Assembly: GCA_023515745.1 (NCBI GenBank)
Contig: JALECJ010000004.1
Coordinates: forward strand, 806,001-870,000
DNA: 64,000 nucleotides
Source of the DNA: Amoeboaphelidium protococcarum
Taxonomy: Eukaryota; Aphelidiomycota; Aphelidea
Direction: 5' to 3'
This document shows, one piece after another, positions 13,905 through 25,500 of this stretch. The notes below the pieces were generated by a model. It was not told the DNA's origin, did no database searches, and saw nothing but the letters and a program-made list of their open reading frames with translations. The stretch's first letter is position 1, and the number at the start of each line of letters is the position of its first letter. A program made the position numbers and the translations under genes.

Positions 13905-14413
13905 GCAATGGGCTCTTTGATTACTTTAGAACAGTGATATATAGTAAAAAATGATGATAGTAAAAGTAAACGATGAAATGTATAAGAAAATAGTTGTGAT
14001 CAATCTTTATTTCTTACTGTATTTTAGACGCCGTGTACAGTTAAATCGGGGTCTCCGCAACCGTGAGAGTTGCATTCTCACTGTATGATCTCCCCCAAAA
14101 GCTGTTGAGGTGAAACGTATGATAGCATTTGAAACAAGCCACTCGCAACGATACTCTCAGCAGCTGCGGCGGTCGAAAAACAGCTGATATACATGTTATA
14201 TACAGAATCTGATGTTACTTTCATTATCGCATTTTTCATACAAGACATGAAAATAGATTTAATAACGATTCCTATCAGAGATTCCTGTACTCGTCCAATC
14301 CCAAGGTTATTCCAATGCATATTGGGTTCAGATTACGGATTATAAGTCATTTTGCGCTTTTGTCTCATTTACATCTCCCTATTAAGCTTTAAATAAATTA
14401 CTCGCATACGAAA
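13905..14413. promoter_or_regulatory. Spacer upstream of receptor kinase 3
   Basis: 509 bp between tandem kinase genes. CCAATCCCAAG at 14295-14305 is 109 bp before the start of receptor kinase 3 and identical to the 11-mer upstream of receptor kinase 1. Chance minus-strand open frames lie here, but nothing recognisable as a gene. Confidence 0.4.
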
Positions 14414-17400
14414 ATGTGGTTTATAATTTCATCTTGGTTGCTGCTGGCCGATGTAATCACTGCTGGCGTCGATTTTACTATCAGTGCCACAGGCTCTTTG
14501 TACGTTACTAAACAAGATTCTAAAGGAAATTTCTACGCTTATTAGGTTGTCGGAAAGTTGAATGAGCAGATATACTCTGCAAATGGCTCTTTTGTGTTAA
14601 CCCAGGTTTATCAGAGTGGTGCTGATGCTTACATTGCAAAGTATGATAAGTTTGGCGCGTTACAGTGGCATTTAATGATGAGTGGTGCTGCTGACGACTT
14701 TATGGTTTAGCTTACCGTCGATCCCTTTGATAACATTATAGCAACTGTATGGGAGTAGTCAAGTGATTTCAAATTTTACACTACGACTAATCTAGTAGCC
14801 AAGACCATTCCTCTAAATGGCGGCTCCCAGCCAGTAGTCGCCAAATTTGCTAGTAATGGTACTCTATTGAGAACTGCACGTTTTGGCGCGGATGGCTCGT
14901 GGAATGTGCCTCATTATAGCCTCACTGGCCCTAATGGTTAAGTCGTGATCCATGTATGGAACAGTTTTGGTGGTTGGTAAAATAACCCAGTTGTATACTA
15001 TAACAATGATAATGTCGCTGGTCCTTCCAGTGGTGGCTATGGTCATGTCTTTATGCTTGATAATAATCTTAATCTGATTTATTTCCTCAACGACTATACA
15101 TTTGCCTTGGACTTTGGAATGTAAATTAGCTCCAATGGCGACTTGTACATGCAGATGAATCAATAAAATGCTGTTAATCTTATTGACTCCACAGGTCGGG
15201 TGGTTTCAGCGCCCTTTGTTTAAGGAATTGATTGTGCTCTGCTGATATTTAATTCCACTGGAGCGTTCCAGTACAATTGGCGATTTGCTGGCATAGGCGA
15301 TGAAACTTCTGGTGGAGTCTCTTTCGATAAGTCAGGTGCTGCGTATGTTTCTATTTTCGTTAACGGTCCTTTTATTGCGTATAATGCTTCAAATTTTGCA
15401 GTGATGACTCTTGGAGCAACTGGGGTTTTTGGATCTTATCTATTAAAACTGCAGGGTGCAAGGTCTATTTCTAAGTGGTTAGTTATATCTGGCTCTGCCG
15501 CTGTTAAACTACCTCTTCAATTTGATGTAAACGATAATATGCTGTTTAGTGGTGTGTCTTCAGCCGCTACAATCAGCTTCAACAACAGTGGTAGTATAAC
15601 AAAGTAGTACGTGCACCCCTTCGCCGGTCAGTACGCAGTCATTATGGTATTTGATTCAACTGGCAATTTCTTCAATCAAACTATTATTTATACTCCCTCG
15701 TAAAATGTTAATCTCCAGAAAGGTTTTGCGTTGGAAGATCGTGGTTTCATCATTTCCTTTCAGACAAGTGGAAGCTCTGTAGATGTTATTGAAGACTCTG
15801 GAGTTACGAAGAATTTTGCAATTGTTCAAGGTGTGGCAAAGATTGGTAATCTGCTTCCTATGGTACTTACCACTACTACAACTACGACGACTACCACCAC
15901 CAGTACTACTACGACAACTACAACTACAACGACAACCACTCCGACTATTACGACGACAACAACAACCACGACAACGACTAGTACTCCCACAACTACGACA
16001 ACAACCTCTACGACAACAACGACTACAACAACGACAACCACTAGCACCACTACGACAAGTACTACTACCACCACGACGACAACAACGACCACCACTAGTA
16101 CTCCGACGACTACGACAACTACTACTACGACAACGACTACCACGACTACATCTACACCAACTGCCACCTCGTTATCTTTGTCCTTGTAATTTACTGCTGT
16201 TACTAATGGGTCCGTTACCAATGGTTCTGCTACTTAATCCTCATCTACTTCTCACTCCCTCTCTGCATCGCTTGCCGTTATCTCTACAGTATCATATTTA
16301 GCTGGTATAGTAAGCTCTTCTACAAAGACGTCTGTTAAATTGTCATCGAGCCCATTTTTTGCAGTCAGCTCTTAAACTAATGGGCTAATAACTTTTGGAA
16401 TTGGCAATCTTAATGGAGGTTAGTCAGTTTCCACCAATTCAAATGAGGGTGCTCGAGATCAATCTGGGCCTCAGGCTTTATAGGGCTAATCGTCAATGAT
16501 ATCCGCGGTTGCAGCTATTGTATCTGGTGTATTTGTGATAGCTGTTCTGATTGTGGGACTATATGCGCGCCAAAAGTATCGTCGTACTAAAAAGGTTAGC
16601 ACTTAGATGACAAGGGCCAGCACGTATACACAAAGTAGTGTTGCGTCCTCTGCCGCCACCACTACTGCTATGCAGGTCATTAGCACGTAAATGCAAGGTG
16701 GTACGACAATGCTCCCAACCTCGTTTGAAATCTCAGTTCCCGGATTTTTACGGCTAAGTGAGGGTCAGAATTTCCGTAAAGTTCCAAACTCCTAACTGAA
16801 TGCTGGTGGTTAAGGTAGTATATGGCTTGTACAGATACTGACTACCCCATCCGACCATCCGTTGCGTCAATACGAAGGCCAGACCATGGTTGCAAAATAT
16901 ACATCGAACAAGGCGAACTCCGAAGCTTTCTTGCAAGAAGTCGCTTTAATGTGGAGATTCAAAGATTGTGCTCATATTGCAAAACTGGCTGGTTTTGATG
17001 CTGAGAATTTGGTGATGTTGATGTTCTATTACCAAAATGGATCATTGGATGATTTGATCGGTTTGAAGAGCGTGTTAAGTTAGTAGGTTGAATGGAATTT
17101 TGATCTCGTAAAGTCTCTGGCTATTGATGTATTCTCTGCTATGGTGGTTATGCACGCTACAGGTGTTGTCCATAACGACATTAAAGCTGGCAATTATCTA
17201 GTGGACACTTCATCTGGACAGGTACGCGTCTGCCTGACCGATTTCGGTATTTGTACCCTGCTGGGCACATCATAGACGGTTACCGGGCTGAATTGGAATG
17301 CACTAGCTGGTTCTACTCCTTCATATGCTGCACCCGAAGTTTGGATGAACCAACCTGTATCTGATGATTTGAAACCCAAGCGCGATGTCTTTGCAGGTGC

Positions 17401-17626
17401 TGTCATTCTGGCGGAACTGCTGAACAGACAGCCGGCTTGGAAGGGGTTCACTAAAGAACAGATATAAGAGTCTGTTTGTGCAGGTGGAAGAGTATAAATT
17501 CAACCAACCATCCAAGATCCAAGGCTCAACAAATATTGTCAGATTGTTGACATGGCTTGGGATCAGAACGTTTTTACTCGTGTTAATGCTTAAAAACTAT
17601 TACAGGATTTGATCAATCTCTACTGA
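14414..17626 (+). CDS. Receptor-like kinase 3 (propeller ectodomain, poly-Thr stalk, TM, kinase)
   Basis: A single-exon 1070-residue protein. Signal peptide MWFIISSWLLLADVITAG; the ectodomain aligns almost without gaps to receptor kinase 1 (shared YYNNDNVAGPSS, FGGWQNNPVV, VNGPF, YNASN). Thr tract about residues 486-582; transmembrane span about 703-725 (IVSGVFVIAVLIVGLY). The kinase domain has GGQGSIWL, K828, HNDIKAGNYLV (D922), DFG (D943) and SYAAPEVW. From the stalk onward it follows receptor kinase 2, including perfectly identical DNA blocks. It therefore looks like a recombinant of the other two. All catalytic residues are intact, so it should be an active Ser/Thr or dual-specificity kinase; the physiological ligand is unknown. 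Confidence 0.85.
15869..16160 (+). repeat. Poly-threonine stalk tract of receptor kinase 3
   Basis: About 97 codons of mixed Thr codons with STP and STT interruptions, the longest of the three tracts. It marks the approximate boundary where similarity switches from receptor kinase 1 (upstream) to receptor kinase 2 (downstream). Confidence 0.9.
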
Positions 17627-18038
17627 GCAATTTGCGTTTTGATCACTTTGAAGTTGCTACGATATGCAAGTAATGATGATAAAATTGTTTTATGAAGAAG
17701 AAGAAGAAGAAGAAGAAGAATGAATGAATGAATAAAATGGAATGTAACGCAAGTAGGAGCTCTTGTAAGAATCGAGATTCGATCAATGCACTTTTTGTGA
17801 CACCGCGCAGTTGGAACGTACTACTGTAGTGTATATTTTTTATCATGAGTTTCTCGATCTTTCTGGTCGCTCTGTCACGTTGAGAACGAACGGCCAGTGT
17901 TTATTGAGACTAGAAAGGCACCGCGCTATAGTCATCTCGTGCTTCTTTTCGTTTTGGAGCTCGTTTTTAACTAATACTTTCTTCTTCTTCAAAACGTATC
18001 ATTTATTTAACTTATTACTAACTGGACAGTTTTTGAAC
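17627..18038. other. Spacer before Rpn1
   Basis: 412 bp holding a (GAA)9 microsatellite and the Rpn1 promoter or 5' UTR. The Rpn1 frame stays open upstream to an in-frame ATG at 17811, but the extension is unlike the protein and is pyrimidine-rich, so I treat it as untranslated. A 5' UTR intron cannot be excluded. Confidence 0.4.
17694..17732 (+). repeat. (GAA)9 microsatellite followed by TGAA repeats
   Basis: Nine perfect GAA units (17694-17720) followed by three TGAA units and one TAAA. A simple tandem repeat in the 3' flank of receptor kinase 3, outside coding sequence. Confidence 0.95.
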
Positions 18039-20801
18039 ATGGTGGAAACTCGCAGAAGTACAAGAAATAAGAAGGACTCTTCTGAGGAACCGCCTCAGGA
18101 CAATAAGGAGAAGAAAAGCTCAACTTAGTCGTCGTCGTCGAATGCACATGACGGTCAGTAGTAACAGAAGTAGGATGTTAGTGGTAAATAATAGAAGGAT
18201 TTACAGCAGAATCCAGATGAGGATCTCTCTGAAGAAGATTTGAACTTGCGCTCTGAATTGGAAATGCTTGTCCAGCGTCTGCAAGAGAAGAACTCATCGC
18301 TGTACCATGCTGCCTTGGAATCGCTGAGAAGTCTAATCCGCTCCTCCACTTCCTCTATGACTTCGGTTCCGAAACCACTCAAGTTCTTGAGACCTCATTA
18401 TGACACTTTGAAATAAGTGTTTAACGGGTGGAAGGATGGTAAGGATAAGTAGTTCTTGGCTGATATCTTGTCCGTGCTCGGTATGACTTACTACGATGGA
18501 ACTGCTAGGGATTCTCTGCATTATTACCAGGCTGGAAGTAAGGATGATGTTGGCTCCTGGGGACATGAGTATGTTCGTCATCTTGCATTGGAATTGATTG
18601 CAGAGTATAATGAGAAGGTTGAAGTGGAGGATGCGCAACAGTCTCCAGAAGTGAAGTAGCTCACCGCACTGGCCATGAAGTTGGTCCCATTCTTCCTGTC
18701 CCATAATGCTGAACATGATGCCGTGGATCTTCTGCTTGAAATTGAGTCGCTTGAGAGTTTAGTGGATCTTGTGAGTAAGGAGACTTATCAGAGAGTGTCC
18801 ATGTACCTAGTCAGCTGTGCAAGTTATGTCCCTTCCCCAGATGATGTGACTGCTCTCAAGGTGGCTCACTCCATCTTTAAGAAGTTTAACAAGTGGCCAG
18901 AAGCTGTGCAGATTGCCATGAAGTTGAATGATCAGGATTTAATTGTACAGGATTTCACCGAGTGTCCAGATGCTTTGGTAAAGAAGTAGTTGGCTTATAA
19001 TCTGACCAGACAATTCATTGAAGTAGACGTGGCAGATGAAGAGTTGACTGGTATCTTCTCGAATGGAGCTCTTTCAGAGTAATTTACTAATCTGGCCAAG
19101 GATTTAGATATTGTGGAAGCCAAGACTCCGGAAGATATTTACAAGAGCCATTTGGAAGATAATAAAGCTGGCGGATTCGGTGCTAATGTTGACTCGGCTA
19201 GATAGAATTTGGCCTCTGCGATTGTAAATGCTTTCGTAAATGTTGGATTTAACAAGGATAAGCTCATTTTGGACTGTGAAGATTCCAACTCTTGGATCTA
19301 TAAGAACAAGGAGCATGGTATGACTAGTGCTACTGCTTCTATAGGTCTGCTGTCACTGTGGAATGTTGAGGAAGGTCTCACCCACTTGGACAAGTATTTA
19401 TACTCCAATGAGGATCATGTAAAGGCTGGTGCTCTGATGGGAATCGGCCTGGTGAATTGTGGAGTGAGAAATGAGAGTGATCCAGCGATTGCGCTGCTGA
19501 GCGAACATTTGGAGGATGGTGCTGGAAGTGGAAAGAGTAATTTGAAGTTGGCCTCCATTGTGGGATTGGGTTTTGCGTATGTTGGCACTGCTCGAGAGGA
19601 TCTCATGGATCTACTGTCTTCCATCGTGAGTGATACCACTCTATCTGTGGAATTGAGTGCTTTTGCTGCCTTGTCTTTGTCCTTGATCTTTGTAGGCACT
19701 TGCAATGGTGATTTGACTAGCACAATCTTGTAGACTCTGATGGAGCGTGATGAAGAGTCCTTGAAATCGCACCTGTCCAAATTGTTTATTGTCTCACTGG
19801 GTCTTTTGTATATTGGCAAGTAGGATGCCGCAGATGCAACAATGGAGACACTGAAGGCTATTGATCATCCTATTTCCAAGTAGGCACAGGTGTTTGTTGA
19901 TGCTTGTGCGTATGCAGGCACCGGTAATGTTTTGAAGATTTAGGAGATGTTGCATTATTGCAACGATCATCTGGATGCAGAGAAAGAGGACGATAGCTTT
20001 TAATCGTTCGCCACATTGGGTGTTGCAATGATTGCAATCGGTGAGGATGTTGGTACTTAAATGGCCCTGAGACAGTTTAATCATCTGATGCATTACGGCG
20101 AGCCAGCGATTCGTCAGGCTGTCCCTCTGGCAATTGGTCTTCTCTGTGCCTCTAACCCGCTGGTCAATGTTCTTGAGATTTTGAGCAAGTACTCCCATGA
20201 CAGCGATATTAAAGTGGCCATTAATGCTATTTTCGCCATGGGTCTGGTTGGAGCAGGTACTAATAATGCACGTCTCGCTTAGATGTTGCGTCAGTTGGCA
20301 TCTTATTATCAGAAGGAGCCTAATGGTCTGTTCATGGTGCGTATTGCTCAGGGATTACTGTATTTGGGTAAGGGTACAATTAGTGTGAATCCATTCCACT
20401 CTAATAGATTCTTGATGTCCAGTGCTGCCATGAGCGGTCTGCTCGTTGTCTTTACGGCTCTGCTAGACTCGCAGAAGACTATTCTGGACAAGTACCATTG
20501 GATGTTGTACTACCTGACGCTAGCCATGTATCCGCGCTTTCTCATCACACTGGATGCCGAGACGGGTAAGAGTCTGCCTGTCAGTGTCCGCGTCGGTCAG
20601 GCTGTGGATGTTGTTGGTAAGGCAGGACGTGCAAAGACAATCACTGGATTCTAGACGCACACCACGCCGGTATTGTTGAGTTATACCGATCGTGCAGAGT
20701 TGGCCACGGAAGAGTACATTCCTCTGAGTCCTATTCTGGAGGGATTTGTCATTCTGAAAAAGAATCCCGAGTATATTAATGAGGTGACGGCTGACAAGTG
20801 A
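18039..20801 (+). CDS. RPN1: 26S proteasome regulatory subunit Rpn1 (PSMD2)
   Basis: 920 residues in one exon, TGA at 20799. Rpn1 is the largest non-ATPase subunit of the proteasome base; it binds ubiquitin-like shuttle factors and Ubp6 next to the ATPase ring. The first 70 residues are charged, Ser- and Gln-rich (many TAG/TAA Gln codons). The conserved body then begins: [42 protein letters not shown], followed by proteasome/cyclosome repeats such as [47 protein letters not shown] and [24 protein letters not shown]. It ends with [20 protein letters not shown] and [13 protein letters not shown], typical of the family. Length fits (900-1000 residues). It is followed by an AATAAA at 20933 and converges on the MCC alpha gene. 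Confidence 0.97.
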
Positions 20802-20932
20802 GATTTGTAATGTGATAATATATGATTGGATTTAGTGAGTGAGTGAGGTTAGTTGGCATAATTTGATAATTGCAGAGTAATGGTGTGATAGCGTGTATAG
20901 CTTTATTGCAAAAGATGACAAAATGTGTGATT

Positions 20933-20938
20933 AATAAA
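20933..20938 (+). terminator. Poly(A) signal AATAAA after Rpn1
   Basis: AATAAA 132 bp downstream of the Rpn1 stop, in the 208-bp gap before the stop of the convergent carboxylase gene. Inferred from position only. Confidence 0.35.
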
Positions 20939-21009
20939 ACTATCGCTGAGTAATTTGAATTGTCAACTTTTAATTTTGGAACACAGGATTTATTTAGTTT
21001 CGATCATTT

Positions 21010-23496
21010 TCACTTCTTCTAGGTACCATTTTTACCTCCAGAAGCTCCTGTAGCAGAAGGTTGATTAAAAGTAACAAGCACCTAGGAATCACCAACCATA
21101 TCTCCAACAGCACCACGAACGTCTCCAATGACGCCATCCTATGCAGCCCTCATAACATGCTCCATCTTCATAGCCTCCAATACAATGATAGGCTGTCCCT
21201 TCTTGACCACGTCGCCCTTCTTAACGTGAATGAAAGCAATCTTTGACGGCATAGGAGATTTAATAACATTGCTGTTGGCACCAGATGATGATCCAATACC
21301 AGCACCACCTGCCTGGTATTAAGAAGCTGACGGCAACTATAGAACAGTCTCTTGGCCATTCACAAATACATGAATCTTACTCTTGTCGGTGACTACGCTG
21401 CTTTCAAGTCTTTCACCTTCAGTATTGACAATCAACTTGCCACTTTATAGATCCTTCGTAAAAACAACATTCTTAAATTGATGCACCGGCTCACCTTCTT
21501 TTACGTCATCCTTCACACTTGCCTAGTCACTTTCAGCAGATAGTCGCTTGACATTGACATTGAGCGTTCCATCGACATTTCTACTAATCTCCACCTGCAC
21601 CGGCTAATCACCGCCATCTTTTAATAAATACTTTCGCGTAAATGAGGAATTCAATCTAAAGCCAGTCAACGATCCCAGTGCACTTTCTCCCAACTCTTTC
21701 TGAAATAGTCCAATAGATGCCATGAGGATAGCCCTATCATCCGCCTTCTTATTAGGTGCGTCAAATAGATCAGACTTGAACTTGGGAATGAAGTTAGTCT
21801 CCACATTACCGGCAATAAATTCGGGATGCATACACAACTTCTTCAAAAATGCAATATTCGTCTACAGACCGACGACTTCGTACTGGTCAAGCATAGCTTT
21901 CATTTTGCGCAAAGCGTCACCTCTATCACGACCATACGTGACAAGCTTGGCAATCATGGGATCATAATGCACCGATATTTCATCACCTTCCTTGATATGA
22001 GACTCTACTCTCAACCAATCGTTATGATTCTCAGTCTAGCCAAAGTACTTATTGCCGCTGTCAAAAGAGCGTAAATCCCCAGGTCTCACCCAGCCAAAAT
22101 CATCCCTGATTTAATCGATAGAAGGTATACGCAGATGCTTCACTACACCGGAACATGGCAAGAATCCTCCATCGCGAGTATCCTCTGCATAAATTCTAGC
22201 TTCAAAAGCATGACCACGAGCTTGAGAGTTAATATAATTCTACAACTGCTCCCGCCTGGAAAGATTAGACTCTTGCTTCAAGCCATTAGGAAGAGGAATC
22301 TTTTCACCCGAAGCTACTTTAATCTACCACTCTACCAGATCAACTCCAGTAATACACTCCGTAATAGGATGCTCAACTTGGAGACGACAATTCATCTCCA
22401 TAAAATAGAATTCATTGCTATCAACATCGAAAATAAATTCCACAGTTCCAGCGCCTTCATAATTTACGGCATCTGCAGCTTGAACAGCCAGCTGACCCAG
22501 CTTTTATCTCAACTCTTCGGTGATATTCGGAGCAGGCGCTTCCTCGAGAATCTTCTGGTGCCTTCTCTGCACTGAGCAATCCCTTTCCCACAAGTAAACA
22601 CATGCAGGATCTGAGCCATCTTTAGGCGCATCTCGAAACACTTGAACTTCAATGTGACGCGGAGTTTTGATGTACTTTTCCACGAGCACGCGATCATCAC
22701 CAAAAGCTTTTTAAGCCTCACGCTTACAACTGGCAAGACTATTCTAGAAATCTGCGGCATTATCTACCATTTTCATGCCCTTGCCACCACCTCCAGCCCA
22801 CGCTTTGATGAGTACAGGATATCCAATCTTTTCAGCTTCACGTTCCAACAATTGTGGATCTTGATCGGCGCCATTGTATCCGGGAACTGTCGGAACATTC
22901 GCGTTATCCATGATTCGCTTAGACTCTGCCTTACTGCCCATGGCACTGAGAGCCGGAGCCGGCGGTCCAATAAAAGTCAGTGATGGATGTTCACTAATCA
23001 TCTGCGAAAACTTGCTATTCTCTGACAAGAATCCATAGCCAGGGTGGATCATCTGAGCTTTGGTACGATTCGCAACCTCTACAATCTTCTCCATGTTCAG
23101 ATACTAATTAGTCTCACCAAGACAGTATGCTTCATTGGCTCTGGATACATGAGAACTCTTGGCATCAGCATTAGTGTACAACGCCACAGTCTTGATGCCC
23201 AACTTTTCACACGTTCTCATGACTCGCAGTGCAATCTCACCTCTATTCGCCACCAGCAACTTTCTAATCATTACTCCTATTACCACTTGATGCCTCTAAG
23301 TTTGTATTAGTAAAAGACGGGAACTGTCCAGTGATAGAAGTTGACAAAGTGGAAGATTAGCCTTGTATAACTTTATGTGAATGCAACAAGTGTAACTACG
23401 ACGAGATTTGAACGAGGAAACGAGAAGGGCGTGAGAGAAACGGGATGGCGAAAGAAGAAACACGCGCCGTAAGAAGAACAACACACGGAAGTTCAA
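21010..23496 (-). CDS. MCCC1: 3-methylcrotonyl-CoA carboxylase alpha (biotin) subunit
   Basis: A single open frame of 828 codons on the minus strand. Chosen start is the ATG at 23496, because the first 70 residues ([20 protein letters not shown]...) are rich in Arg, Ser and hydrophobic residues like a mitochondrial targeting peptide and run in frame into [20 protein letters not shown]; the conserved core begins at about 23271. Biotin-carboxylase landmarks: [10 protein letters not shown], the ATP loop [11 protein letters not shown], the catalytic region [20 protein letters not shown], and [18 protein letters not shown]. The C-terminal biotinyl domain carries [11 protein letters not shown], the MKMEH form typical of MCC rather than propionyl- or pyruvate carboxylase. 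It carboxylates 3-methylcrotonyl-CoA in mitochondrial leucine breakdown. The beta subunit is not in the window. Confidence 0.93.
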
Positions 23497-23854
23497 AGTG
23501 TTTTAAAACGGGAAAGGGGATATATACATAGAGAGAGTAGATAGAGAGATTGAGAGTGATGAGGGAATCTACATGACTATCTACTTCAGTTATTGTACGT
23601 AAGCTTCATAGTAGGTGAAAAGAGATATATGGCGAGGGAGGAATAAAAATTATTCTGAACGCGCGATGATATCTTTAGTCAGAGATTAAGTCTCTTTAAC
23701 TTTGTAAGTTTCCCAGTTACTCGTTTCTCTTTCCTTCGCGAAATCTTTACAGGATTGACTTGGTACAAATTTATAGCCAATAGTCCTAAATCTAGTTATT
23801 AATCACTTTTTCCAGTTTTAAGTGTTGGTAATTACTTCTGGTAATAAATACTTT
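23497..23854. promoter_or_regulatory. Divergent promoter region, MCC alpha / helical-repeat gene
   Basis: 358 bp between divergent genes, with a GA-rich (AGAGAGAG) patch at about 23520-23560. No gene or RNA recognised. Confidence 0.35.
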
Positions 23855-25426
23855 ATGGATCAACTCACAGATTTAATTAGAGATCGGATATTGAATACAT
23901 TCGATTCATTTGTGGTGTTCTTTGAGAGTGTTCTGGATGAATTGCTGAGTGGATAGTATAGGTTGGTGTCTGAGTTGCTGTAAATTCATGCTGCAGAGTG
24001 GATAGACTATTTGGATATGTAGTCTGTGCAGAGTCATCTGTAGGTATTGGAAAAGAAGTTTGACATGGCTGGATAGCTTGATGATCAATATGGACTCTCA
24101 TTCTCGGAGGATCAGGTGGAAACGTTCTTATATGATGCCATGACGGAGTACTTGCTCACTCTTATAGGCGCTTCAGTTGTCGTTGATGTTGGCAATGGTC
24201 TTGATAATGATACCGCCCTTAATATGAATGATGTTGATAATGCAACTACTGGTGGTAGAGCAATTCTAACACATCTATTTGGTTTAGTCAAGTTTTATTA
24301 TGCCGTTTATAGATATGCTTTAAAATCAGAAAGATTCAGTCAATCTGTAGCTGATGCTTTATAGGTGGATGTTTTATCGCGTCTGCAGAAGGTGAAATTG
24401 CAATACTTATTGTGTGTTCTATCTGTAGAGTTGAAAGACTAACGCCTTTTATCTCTGGCAGATAATGACAGACTATGTCATCCTCTGGCCATGTTAAATT
24501 TTATGCCTGAAGACTTGGATTAGCAGATTGTACTATTCTCTCAGCATTATTATTAGAGTTGCTCGTAAAATAATAGTAATACTGAGGAGTAATAAACCAC
24601 TCAGAGTGGCGGTGATGCATTGAGAAGGGTGTTGACTTTTCTGAATGGACGTGAGTTGCCAGATAAAGAGCATGTATTCGTGCAGCAGAAGATTGTTGAG
24701 TTGGAATCTTCGGTAACTGATTAGTAGTAATTACAATCATTATGTTCTTGTGCCGACTATGCTTTGTAATGTGCTCTGAGGGACGCTGAACAAGTGTAGA
24801 GTAAAGATTTGGATATGATTTACAGTCTTATGTTTACACTTAATATCAAGCTGCGTTAATTCTCTGTTGCATTTAATTCTTTATGCCAGTTGCAAGATAG
24901 ATCGGTAAAGATTGCTCATATGAAGAAACTTGTCAAGTTGATGTTGAAGGAGGAACGTGACTAAGAGATGGTTCAGTTCAACTTTGCTAGTGCAGGTCTG
25001 GAAATTCAGTTTTTAAAGTATCTGAAAGACAAATAGGAGTGGTTGCCGATGTATGATTTCTATTCTCTTCATAATCTACATGACTCTGCTGCGTAATGCA
25101 TTATGAACTTAGCTTACAGTCAGCCTTGTTCATTGAAGTCTTTGGTTCAATATCTGCAAATGGCTTTGGATGAACTTGAGTTGGTTGAATAGGAGTAGAA
25201 TGCGATTGTTTGCATAAATGATGGCTCTGACCTTGCGCGTATTATATCAAAGAAATAGCTGAGAGAAATGGTTCTTATCAATTAGTGCAAGTTGGCTCTG
25301 CATCAGAAAGTTCCTACATTTGATGTGAGAATGAAGTTGAAAACTGAGAATCTCGTTGAATTGTTGAAGAATGCTGGCTTGAAAGAGTTATCAGCTGAGT
25401 TGGCTGAACTGGTAAACGATGGTTGA
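23855..25426 (+). CDS. Helical-repeat protein, possibly Nup160/Nup120 C-terminal-like
   Basis: A 523-residue frame, ATG at 23855 and TGA at 25424, very rich in TAA/TAG Gln codons. Predicted entirely alpha-helical with no membrane span. Near the C-terminus, EWLPMYDFYSLHNLHDSAAQCIMNLAYSQ resembles the TPR-like repeat of the Nup160/Nup120 nucleoporin family (pattern LY-FY-x-H-x-(x)-AA-x-MY-x-A). QFLKYLKDKQ and NLVELLKNAGLKELSAEL also fit that helical solenoid. If correct, the family's N-terminal beta-propeller is missing or encoded by unrecognised upstream exons, as Nup160 proteins exceed 1000 residues. I am confident that a gene exists and unsure of its identity; another alpha-solenoid protein is possible. 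Confidence 0.55.
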
Positions 25427-25500
25427 ATGAATTAGGATAACTGCAGAAGTTTGATCATTGTATTATTTCAACCCATATTAAGCCAATTTAATTCAATTCA

